Program-made: the position numbers and the translations under genes
Assembly (NCBI GenBank): GCA_964453155.1
Contig: CAYVQU010000092.1
Coordinates: 1 to 20,071 of the forward strand
Source of the DNA: CAYVQU01 sp964453155
GTDB taxonomy: Bacteria; Chloroflexota; Anaerolineae; Anaerolineales; UBA11858
Direction: 5' to 3'
DNA: 20,071 nucleotides
The notes under the pieces: model-generated
Seen by the model: only the letters and a program-made list of their open reading frames with translations
The model's database searches: none
Told to the model about the DNA's origin: nothing
Shown: positions 13,269-19,298 of the stretch, one piece after another
Position numbering within the stretch: position 1 is the stretch's first letter
How the letters are laid out: every line of letters begins with the position of its first letter

Positions 13269-14342
13269 ATGAGTGAAAATCGTGAACAAAAACCCAAACG
13301 CCGGGAGCGACCGAGTTTTTTGTGGCCAATAGTTTTAATCCTGGTTGGTGGGATTTTCTTGTTGAGCAATTTAGGGATGGTTGATGAAGATATTTGGGAC
13401 AATATCTGGCAACTATGGCCCTTAATTTTGATCGTGATTGGGTTGGACAGTTTGTTCCGCCGCAATGAGATTGCCGGACCCGTTTTTATGATTGGTTTAG
13501 GGGTTGCTTTCTTATTGAGTAATGCCGGGTGGATGAGTTGGCTGGATTGGGATGTCCTCTGGCGACTGTGGCCGATCATTTTAATTGCGGTTGGTCTAGA
13601 AATTATGATCGGTCGCCGATCCTTGTGGCTTTCCCTGTTGACCGTCGTTGTTATCATTGCAATTTTAGGTGGGGTGCTGTGGTTGATGGGGTTGAGTCCG
13701 GCGCAAGGGGACCGCTTGGTTGATCAAGTTATCGATCAGCGCCTTGTAGATATTTCTCAGGCGAAAATATCGATTAGTCCCGCGGCAGGAGAACTTAAAG
13801 TATCCGAAATGTCTGACGTGCAATCATTAATTTCTGGAGAAGTTAGCACTGGGAATACTCGTCGGATCTATACGGACTACTCTGTCAGTGGTTCGACCGG
13901 ATATTACTCCATTGACAGCCGATCTGTTGGCACCTTCAATCGCAATCCTTCTTGGGAGTGGGATTTGAGCCTGACAGACAAAATTCCCCTTGATCTGGAT
14001 CTGGCGATGGGTGCCGGAGCGATGGAGATTGACCTATCCCGCCTGACTCTCACCGATCTCGATGTTGCCCAAGGGGTGGGTGATATGGTATTGGTCATCG
14101 CTTCCGAAGAAGAATATAAGGCCGATATCAGCCAGGGAATTGGGAGTATCGTTATTGAACTCCCCGAAGATGCGGGTATTCGCCTTGAAGTCAGTCGCGC
14201 CATATCTGATCTGGTTGTGCCCTTTGATTTCGAAAAAAGTGATGATTATTACTTCTCGCCAAATTATGATGAAGCCGAATACCAACTTGATGTCGAAATC
14301 AGTCAAGGTATTGGCAGCATCGTAGTTCAATATGGGAAGTGA
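13269..14342 (+). CDS. LiaF-like protein with two membrane modules and toastrack-like C-terminal domain (cassette gene 5)
   Basis: The 357-residue product has a basic N-terminus (KPKRRERPS). Two consecutive copies of the LiaF-type module follow (LWPIVLILVGGIFLLSNLG ... LWPLILIVIGLDSLF, then VFMIGLGVAFLLSNAGW ... LWPIILIAVGLEIMI). A fifth helix (about 118-140) precedes a soluble region of about 210 residues. That region has the beta periodicity MGAGAMEIDLS, QGVGDMVLVI, QGIGSIVIELP and QGIGSIVVQY and aligns by eye with the C-terminal half of cassette gene 2, including the shared 'LTDKIPLDLDLAMGAGA' / 'LTDEIPLDLVVKTGAS' step. The ATG at 13269 has TGGAG 5 nt upstream. It is flanked on both sides by related word-palindromes. 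Role in envelope stress is inferred from domain type. Confidence 0.85.
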   Translation: MSENREQKPKRRERPSFLWPIVLILVGGIFLLSNLGMVDEDIWDNIWQLWPLILIVIGLDSLFRRNEIAGPVFMIGLGVAFLLSNAGWMSWLDWDVLWRLWPIILIAVGLEIMIGRRSLWLSLLTVVVIIAILGGVLWLMGLSPAQGDRLVDQVIDQRLVDISQAKISISPAAGELKVSEMSDVQSLISGEVSTGNTRRIYTDYSVSGSTGYYSIDSRSVGTFNRNPSWEWDLSLTDKIPLDLDLAMGAGAMEIDLSRLTLTDLDVAQGVGDMVLVIASEEEYKADISQGIGSIVIELPEDAGIRLEVSRAISDLVVPFDFEKSDDYYFSPNYDEAEYQLDVEISQGIGSIVVQYGK

Positions 14343-14423
14343 ATTTGTTGGATAATTGGTTCGTTTGCCGGCTGGTTCGTTGAACAAGACGAATTAGTCA
14401 GCAAGCGAACTAACTACCAAATT
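14342..14423. repeat. imperfect word-palindrome downstream of cassette gene 5
   Basis: AATTTG (14342-14347) mirrors CAAATT (14418-14423). The 21-nt arms 14359-14379 and 14390-14410 are inverted copies with five differences, all transitions. The GTTCGTTTG-like words echo the palindrome at 13175-13244. Confidence 0.6.
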
Positions 14424-14430
14424 AAGACCT

Positions 14431-15057
14431 ATGCCCAAACTTTGCCCTAAGATTATCCTTGAAGGCACTCGCCTGACCCATAAAACCGAATTGGCATTTA
14501 CGCTCAATGAACATCCCCGAGTGACTGGCCCCCGGAAATACCGTTATCACAACCCCCTCATTTCATCTGAGTGGGGGAGTTTTATCAACGAACCTTGGGG
14601 CCGCGGTCCCATCAATTTCAACCCCAACGAAGAGCACCAGGCCATGGAAGTTTATCAGACCTGGGCACGGATGTTTGAACTTCAGCGCTACTATTCCTGG
14701 ATCATCGACCGCTTTCACATTTCGACGCGCTTATATCAATTGCGCGTCCATGGGGTAGACTATCCCTTTCGCTGGCTGGAGCAGCGCTTGCTTCCTCTCG
14801 GTTTTCATCTGGTTTTTGTCACTCGCAGCCCCGAATCGTTTGAGGCCGCTCGCGTGGAACGCCTAAAGGTCTCGGGAAATCCCGCCCAGTACGATGATTT
14901 GAACATTTTTATCGAGGAACAAGATATCTGGCGACAATTGGTGTCTGAATCGATTTTACCCACGATGGAAATCGATATTTCGGATGATGATGTGGCCGCG
15001 GCAGCAGATAAAGTTGCCGATTGGCTGGATGAAACCGGAGGATTGTACGCCCAATAA
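14431..15057 (+). CDS. P-loop kinase-like protein with an altered Walker A
   Basis: The product has 208 residues. The start, KIILEGTRLTHKTELAF, has the beta-strand/P-loop layout of thymidylate/deoxynucleoside kinases (hhhEGxxGxGKTxL). The loop reads G12-TRLT-H17-K18-T19, so the Gly before the Lys-Thr is replaced by His. Further on, IIDRFHIST could be the DR(Y/F/H) substrate motif and HLVFVTRSPESFEAAR the LID/adenine-side strand and helix. The family assignment is therefore plausible but remote, and nucleotide phosphorylation is only an inference. The ATG at 14431 has no clear Shine-Dalgarno; I see no good leaderless promoter either. It ends at the bidirectional terminator before the convergent ABC-F gene. 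Confidence 0.7.
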   Translation: MPKLCPKIILEGTRLTHKTELAFTLNEHPRVTGPRKYRYHNPLISSEWGSFINEPWGRGPINFNPNEEHQAMEVYQTWARMFELQRYYSWIIDRFHISTRLYQLRVHGVDYPFRWLEQRLLPLGFHLVFVTRSPESFEAARVERLKVSGNPAQYDDLNIFIEEQDIWRQLVSESILPTMEIDISDDDVAAAADKVADWLDETGGLYAQ

Positions 15058-15074
15058 AATTTCTGCTTCCCCCC

Positions 15075-15131
15075 AAAAAAGTTCCCCGGAAACTGGGTTC
15101 AAAGACCCTTAAGTTTCCGGGGAACTTTTTT
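15075..15131. terminator. bidirectional intrinsic terminator between convergent genes
   Basis: A perfect 20-bp stem pairs 15075-15094 with 15112-15131 (A6 and T6 at its ends) around a loop with a small GGGT/ACCC stem. It serves the plus gene ending at 15057 and the minus gene ending at 15135. Confidence 0.9.
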
Positions 15132-15134
15132 AGT

Positions 15135-16799
15135 TCACGACATTACCTGACGTCGAATCGTCTGTTCCTCCAACACCCACAACTCTGTCGCAAACCGTTC
15201 GATGAAGTAGCGGTCGTGAACCACAGCTAAGACAGTTCCCTCGAATCCCGATAAGGCTTGTTCAAACCGTTCCCGGGAGGGGATATCAAGATGGTTGATG
15301 GGCTCATCCAGGATCAAGAAGTTGCAGCCCTCAGCAACGAGTTTGGCCAGCATCAGGCGGGAGCGTTCGCCATAACTCAACTGGGCTATGGGGCGTAAAG
15401 GATCATCCCCTGAGAAAAGGAAATAGTGCAAGAAAGTGCGGGTTTCTGTGAGATTGAAGGATGAGCTGCCCTGGATCGTCTCGACGGCATTCATTTTAGG
15501 ATCGAGGGTTTCTTGCTCTTGAGACATATACCCGAGCTTGACGCTGGTACCCAGGCGGGTTCGTCCGTGGAGGGGGAGTAGTTTGCCGGCGATGGCTCGC
15601 AACAGCGTAGTTTTTCCCGATCCATTGGGCCCCGTGAACGCGATCCGCTGACCGGATTGTACCTGCAAATTGAGGCCAACAAGAAGGGGGTCAAAGCCGG
15701 AATAACCTACCGATAATTCTTCAATTGCTAAGACATCTTTCCCCAAACGGTTGGGGTTTTCAAACTCTAGCTTAATTTGCCAGGAGGCCTTGGGGCGCTC
15801 AACCCGTTCCTCGGAAGCAACATAGCGATCCAGTTTCTTCTCCCGAGATTTATATTTCTTGGCAACCTTTTTGGCGATCCCTTGTTGGTAATCTTTGTAG
15901 CCCTTGAGCTTCATCTGCTCGCCGCCGACGCGCACGGAACTGGCTTCACGTTCGGTTCGTTCAGCCTGGGCGCGGGTGCGGGCGATATCACGTTTCATCC
16001 GTTTTATTTCGGCAACTTGATCATTATAGGCGGCTAATTTTTTATCAAACTCCATCGATTTCTGCTCGATGTAATCGGTGTAGGTACCTTCAAATGAGCG
16101 GATTTTTTGAGTAGCAGGATCAAGTTCTAACACTCGGTTGACCGTCTGGTCGAGAAAAGTCCGGTCGTGGCTGACGATCAGAGCTGCACCGCGAAACGCG
16201 CTTAGCCAGTCTTCGAGCCATTCGAGCAATGCAATGTCGAGATGGTTGGTGGGTTCGTCGAGAAAAAGAAGTTGGGGATCTGAGACTAATACCAGCGCGA
16301 GCGCCAGGCGCGTTTTTTGACCGCCACTCAGGGTCACAGCGAGTTGATCTTGGGGTAGGGTGTCGATTTCGAGGGCATTCAGGATGGTGGATAGTCGCCC
16401 AATATCTGAAGGTTGTTGCAAGCGATCGAGAATGGCATCGTATTCGGCTTGGAGGCTGAGTTGCTTGGGGTTTTCGGCGAGTTTGATCGCGAGTTCGCCC
16501 AATCGGGCTTCGAAAATCTCGGGATCGCCGGTCGCCGTTTTGATGAGATCGGAGATGGTAAGTTCTGGGGGGGGGATAAATCCTTGGGAGAGGTAGCCCA
16601 CCCGCAAATTCGAGGGGGTGAAGCTGGCATGGCCGGAATCGGGGGTTTCTTCTCCAGTCAGAATCCGTAACAAAGTTGTTTTGCCACAACCGTTAGGACC
16701 GATCAAACCAACGCGTTCGCCCGCGTTGACGTTGAAAGAAACTTCATCCAGAATGGTATTTAGTTGATAAGATTTTGATATTTGATGGGCAGTGAGCAT
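15135..16799 (-). CDS. ABC-F family ATPase (ribosome-associated, possible antibiotic protection type)
   Basis: The 554-residue soluble protein has two ABC ATPase domains and no membrane segments. NBD1 has Walker A GPNGCGKTT (34-42), LSGGQ (156-160) and LLFLDEPTNHLDI (176-188). NBD2 has GPNGSGKTT (389-397), signature LSYGER (473-478) and LILDEPINHLDI, with Ile in place of the usual Thr. The charged helical linker between them (about 243-340, rich in Lys/Arg/Glu) is the P-site tRNA-interaction arm and is long, as in target-protection ABC-F proteins; housekeeping ABC-F members also have arms, so resistance is not proven. ABC-F proteins bind the ribosomal E site and act on the peptidyl-transferase centre. 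The start at 16799 (MLTAHQIS) follows AGGAT by 8 nt; a start at 16847 would lie in a terminator stem. The leader suggests attenuation. Confidence 0.92.
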   Translation of the reverse strand: MLTAHQISKSYQLNTILDEVSFNVNAGERVGLIGPNGCGKTTLLRILTGEETPDSGHASFTPSNLRVGYLSQGFIPPPELTISDLIKTATGDPEIFEARLGELAIKLAENPKQLSLQAEYDAILDRLQQPSDIGRLSTILNALEIDTLPQDQLAVTLSGGQKTRLALALVLVSDPQLLFLDEPTNHLDIALLEWLEDWLSAFRGAALIVSHDRTFLDQTVNRVLELDPATQKIRSFEGTYTDYIEQKSMEFDKKLAAYNDQVAEIKRMKRDIARTRAQAERTEREASSVRVGGEQMKLKGYKDYQQGIAKKVAKKYKSREKKLDRYVASEERVERPKASWQIKLEFENPNRLGKDVLAIEELSVGYSGFDPLLVGLNLQVQSGQRIAFTGPNGSGKTTLLRAIAGKLLPLHGRTRLGTSVKLGYMSQEQETLDPKMNAVETIQGSSSFNLTETRTFLHYFLFSGDDPLRPIAQLSYGERSRLMLAKLVAEGCNFLILDEPINHLDIPSRERFEQALSGFEGTVLAVVHDRYFIERFATELWVLEEQTIRRQVMS

Positions 16800-16831
16800 T
16801 AAGACGATCCTGTAGTTGTCCGCTAGGAAAC

Positions 16832-16858
16832 AAAAAACCGAGGGCAACGCGCCCTCGG
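16832..16858 (-). terminator. intrinsic terminator inside the ABC-F leader (attenuator)
   Basis: On the minus strand CCGAGGGC (16858-16851), loop GCGTT, GCCCTCGG (16845-16838) and TTTTTT form a classic terminator about 33 nt before the ABC-F ATG. The preceding gene ends almost 190 bp upstream, beyond a promoter, so this hairpin sits in the ABC-F transcript. Confidence 0.85.
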
Positions 16859-16874
16859 CTGAAATTAAAATCAG

Positions 16875-16888
16875 CGGGTTCGTACCCG
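16875..16888 (-). promoter_or_regulatory. leader hairpin P1 of the ABC-F attenuator
   Basis: CGGGT (16888-16884) and ACCCG (16879-16875) form a small stem with a 4-nt loop. The same CCCG, with the following GCTGA, could instead pair with TCAGC...GGG reaching into the left arm of the terminator. That would be an anti-terminator. This alternative is read by eye. Confidence 0.45.
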
Positions 16889-16904
16889 GAAATACTTGGT
16901 GGTT

Positions 16905-16922
16905 CTACAGATTGTCCGTCAT
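16905..16922 (-). CDS. 5-codon leader peptide uORF (MTDNL)
   Basis: In the ABC-F leader, ATG ACG GAC AAT CTG TAG is preceded by GGAG with an ideal 5-nt spacing (Shine-Dalgarno at 16928-16931). It starts about 22 nt after the predicted transcript start and ends 17 nt before the P1 hairpin. Position and spacing match leader peptides that control ABC-F and erm genes by antibiotic-dependent ribosome stalling. It is short enough to arise by chance, but the Shine-Dalgarno and context argue for function. Confidence 0.55.
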   Translation of the reverse strand: MTDNL

Positions 16923-16950
16923 TATCGCTCCAAAGTGAGATTTCGGCGAG

Positions 16951-16959
16951 ATTATACCA
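16951..16959 (-). promoter_or_regulatory. extended -10 promoter of the ABC-F gene
   Basis: The minus strand reads TGGTATAAT, a consensus -10 with a TGn extension. No strong -35 is seen. It predicts a transcript start near 16944 and a 145-nt leader. Confidence 0.65.
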
Positions 16960-17042
16960 CAGTCGCATCCAAGGAAATATCCCGACCCAGGTTTTTTCTC
17001 AGAAAGTGATCGGGTTGGTATCAGGTAGCCATTTCGGGATGT

Positions 17043-17666
17043 TTACATCATAGGTTTACAGACCGTTATTCGGTGGATAGCGAAAGTTGTTACTGAAAAA
17101 TCTTCCACTTCAAGCCCGGCAGCGCGGCAGGTTTGGTTGAAATCCTGTCGAACCCATTGACGCATATACTCGGATTTATCCACAATCGAACCGACGAGTC
17201 CCCAGGCCCAATGTAGTTTCGAATTAAAAGGTTGATGCGGTTCGACTAATACTACTTTTCGACGGGTAACCCGGGCCATTTCTGAAAGTACCTGGTTTTG
17301 GGTAGCTTCAGGCATATGATGGAGGGCCAGGGACAAGGTAGAGATATCGAAATAGTTAGCGGGGAATTTGAGAGCGGTCGCATCCATGTTCAACCAACTT
17401 GGTTTATTGCCATTTGATTTTTTTTCTGCTCGGACTAACATACTATCAACAATATCAATCCCGGTGACTTCTGCGCCTAGTCGGGCAAAGGCCAGTGCCA
17501 ATTCTCCAGTCCCGGTGCAAACATCCAATACTTTATCTCCAGGATTGAGTTGACATAATTTAATGACTTTTTGACGAGTTCCTTTACGTATAAATTCAAC
17601 TCGGTCGTAGTATTTAGCCGCCCAACCATAATGATGGTGGACATGATTTCGAAAATCGCGTTCCAT
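17043..17666 (-). CDS. class I SAM-dependent methyltransferase (UbiE-like fold)
   Basis: The product has 207 residues. An N-terminal HHHYGWAAKYYDRVEFIR leads into motif I VLDVCTGTGELALAFARLG (about residues 46-64). The acidic ribose-binding residue is in TGIDIVDSM, motif II is NMDATALKFPANYFDISTLSLALHHMPE, and EMARVTRRKVVLVEPHQPF follows. This matches the Methyltransf_11/UbiE group, but the quinone-specific signatures are not clear, so the substrate is open. The ATG at 17666 has GAGGG 6 nt upstream. It has its own strong promoter at 17810-17837 and a leader of about 137 nt, and it is followed by the ABC-F promoter region. Confidence 0.85.
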   Translation of the reverse strand: MERDFRNHVHHHYGWAAKYYDRVEFIRKGTRQKVIKLCQLNPGDKVLDVCTGTGELALAFARLGAEVTGIDIVDSMLVRAEKKSNGNKPSWLNMDATALKFPANYFDISTLSLALHHMPEATQNQVLSEMARVTRRKVVLVEPHQPFNSKLHWAWGLVGSIVDKSEYMRQWVRQDFNQTCRAAGLEVEDFSVTTFAIHRITVCKPMM

Positions 17667-17700
17667 GAAATTCCCTCGAATGTGGAGTGTGGTGATGCCC

Positions 17701-17771
17701 CAAAAAATAGTTTCCCAGCACCGAGTAAATAATCCTGAATGGACAAGATTGAGTACCCGTTTCCGGGAAAC
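17701..17771 (-). promoter_or_regulatory. structured leader of the methyltransferase gene
   Basis: In the 137-nt leader, GTTTCCCGGAAAC (17771-17759) can fold on itself. Alternatively its GTTTCCC can pair with GGGAAAC (17716-17710), which is followed by TATTTTTTGG. The second fold would resemble a weak terminator with a long loop. I see no match to a known riboswitch. Confidence 0.3.
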
Positions 17772-17809
17772 TTGGGCTAGACGTGGTGAATAAGTTTCTT
17801 GCCGTTTGG

Positions 17810-17837
17810 ATTATACCCCCTCTCTAAGGGATTTCAA
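17810..17837 (-). promoter_or_regulatory. sigma70-like promoter of the methyltransferase gene
   Basis: On the minus strand TTGAAA (17837-17832), a 16-nt spacer and TATAAT (17815-17810) lie just downstream of the preceding operon's last stop. The predicted start is near 17803. Confidence 0.75.
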
Positions 17838-17870
17838 CCGTAACCTGCTCCAGAACGGCTATTATTTTTG

Positions 17871-18329
17871 TTAGGGTGTATTTTCAGGAGGCTGGTGCGG
17901 CGCGTTCCACGCGGGTGATTTATGGCAGTGTACTACTTGCCAGTCGCCATCGATTTTCACAATTACCCGGCTTTCATTATGGGCTACGACTTTCACACCG
18001 GTGGGTAGGCTGGTGCTTAACATCAGGGTGTAGCTGGCGATGGCCGTATCGCCATAACGCTGGATGTGCAGGTTGGCGAAATCAAACCGGGTTTTGCTGG
18101 GGAAGGAATCATCATCACTCGTTTCCGCGCCAAATACAGAGCCGCGCGTCGCCGCTGATTCCATCATAAAATCATGAAACGGAATTCCATCAATCCGATG
18201 AGGCGATACAAACCACTCGTAGAGGGTCAGATCTTTGGCTGTGGAAGCATGGTAGGCGTCAACTTCATTATTCATGATCGATTCTATGTGGTTGAAGAGA
18301 AAAGTGTAAATTTCAGGATCGTGCGACAT
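17871..18329 (-). CDS. NTF2/SnoaL-like (DUF4440-type) protein
   Basis: The 152-residue soluble protein opens with an N-terminal helical stretch (FLFNHIESIMNNEVDAYHASTAKDLTLYEWF) and ends in curved-sheet strands (ASYTLMLSTS ... NESRVIVKIDGDWQVVHCHKS). This pattern is typical of the NTF2-like/SnoaL superfamily and its DUF4440 and CaMKII-association-like members. These form cone-shaped dimers that bind or isomerise small ligands; no catalytic residues can be assigned. The ATG at 18329 has GGAGG 5 nt upstream and replaces an ATG 12 bp earlier. It lies 22 bp after the MazG-like gene as the last member of the operon. No convincing terminator follows before the next promoter. Confidence 0.75.
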   Translation of the reverse strand: MSHDPEIYTFLFNHIESIMNNEVDAYHASTAKDLTLYEWFVSPHRIDGIPFHDFMMESAATRGSVFGAETSDDDSFPSKTRFDFANLHIQRYGDTAIASYTLMLSTSLPTGVKVVAHNESRVIVKIDGDWQVVHCHKSPAWNAPHQPPENTP

Positions 18330-18351
18330 CGTTTCCTCCATTTCAAGGATG

Positions 18352-18690
18352 CTATTCTGATCGATTTTTGCTCCGCTCCTGGCTAAAGCCTGCCGGGTAA
18401 CGATTGCGGAGTTTTTCTACATTCTGACTGGCAATTTCCCCAAGATCCAGTCCAACAGCTGAGGCCGCCTCGGCCACATACCACATGATATCTCCGAGTT
18501 CATCGGCTAAAACTTCTGGAGTGATATCGGTATGGCCGTGAGCGGTGAGTTTCTTTACTAAATTGGCGAATTCACCGGCTTCTCCAGCTAGTCCTAAGGC
18601 GGCGATAATTAAGCGCCGGTCACCATCGCCGCCAGCTCCAGCGGTGCGCTGGGCATATCCTTGATATTGTGATAGTGTTAGTTGTTTCAT
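18352..18690 (-). CDS. MazG-like nucleotide pyrophosphohydrolase
   Basis: The 112-residue protein has a single all-alpha NTP-PPase domain. Metal-binding acidic residues form the expected pattern E37-x-x-E40 (LAGEAGEFANLVKK) and E64-x-x-D67 (ADELGDIMWYV). Relatives hydrolyse (d)NTPs to monophosphates and pyrophosphate, cleaning the nucleotide pool; the specific substrate is not readable. It overlaps the HD hydrolase gene upstream by 4 bp (ATGA at 18687-18690), which implies translational coupling. Its context with an alarmone-hydrolase-like gene suggests a joint role in nucleotide turnover; that is inference. Confidence 0.88.
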   Translation of the reverse strand: MKQLTLSQYQGYAQRTAGAGGDGDRRLIIAALGLAGEAGEFANLVKKLTAHGHTDITPEVLADELGDIMWYVAEAASAVGLDLGEIASQNVEKLRNRYPAGFSQERSKNRSE

Positions 18691-19280
18691 TGTTCGCTAG
18701 ACGCAATTTCCTTGATTTGGTCAACCACACGCTCGAGTTCAGCGACCATGGGGTTGGTGGGGATTAATTTCTTGAACTTGTCGACCAAGGCGGTGTAATA
18801 CCAGAGCGAACCATCTTTCTTCCCATTGAATTTATCCCAAATGATATTACCTGCCTGGCGAAGGTCACGGAGGATTGACCGGGCGTTATGAAGTTTGTCT
18901 GCTAGAGATACTAAGAGCACTTCAGCAGTGGTTTCATCTAGATGGGCTAAGTATTTCATTTTGCGGACATCCCAGTCGGGTTTCGGCTTAACATAGGCAT
19001 CAGTGCAACCATCAACGATGTCCGCTACCCGAGAACCAAACCGAGTTTGGATTTCCTTCAACATCTCCATTCCGCCACAGTCTTCGACGGCATCATGTAA
19101 TAGCGCGGCGACTGCAGTGTCTTCACCGCCCCCATGTTCTAACACTAAGGCGGTGACACTAAATAAATGCGAGACATACGGGACAGAAGTACCCTTGCGA
19201 AGTTGGGCGGCGTGCGTTTCGGCTGCAAATTGAAGTGCTTGGTTAAAACGCGGTCCAAGTAACGGTTTTTGGTCTTCCAT
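18687..19280 (-). CDS. HD-domain hydrolase, Mesh1/SpoT-like (small alarmone hydrolase type)
   Basis: The 197-residue protein consists of one HD domain without the synthetase, TGS or ACT parts of RelA/SpoT. The hydrolase motifs are all present in order: R28-K29 with H38 (LRKGTSVPYVSHL), H62-D63 with E66-D67 (LLHDAVEDC), and D128 with N132 (SLADKLHNARSILRDL). In SpoT and Mesh1 these residues bind Mn and remove the 3'-pyrophosphate of (p)ppGpp. The spacing fits, so ppGpp hydrolysis is likely but could be another nucleotide. The ATG at 19280 has AGGAGG 7 nt upstream. It lies 18 bp after the preceding gene and overlaps the MazG-like gene by 4 bp. No synthetase is in the window. Confidence 0.85.
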   Translation of the reverse strand: MEDQKPLLGPRFNQALQFAAETHAAQLRKGTSVPYVSHLFSVTALVLEHGGGEDTAVAALLHDAVEDCGGMEMLKEIQTRFGSRVADIVDGCTDAYVKPKPDWDVRKMKYLAHLDETTAEVLLVSLADKLHNARSILRDLRQAGNIIWDKFNGKKDGSLWYYTALVDKFKKLIPTNPMVAELERVVDQIKEIASSEQ

Positions 19281-19298
19281 TGCATTTCCTCCTAATGT

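Noticed and set aside
16120..16689. 189-codon frame overlapping the ABC-F gene on the same strand
   Set aside because: Arg/Pro-rich out-of-frame reading of the ABC-F coding sequence.
15135..16799. ABC-F gene as a membrane transporter ATPase or multidrug exporter
   Set aside because: Two fused nucleotide-binding domains with a long charged linker and no membrane segments are the ABC-F pattern, which is not a transporter.
16744..16968. 74-codon minus-strand frame through the ABC-F leader
   Set aside because: It begins in the -10 region upstream of the predicted transcript start and runs through the terminator, so it would not be on the mRNA as a whole.
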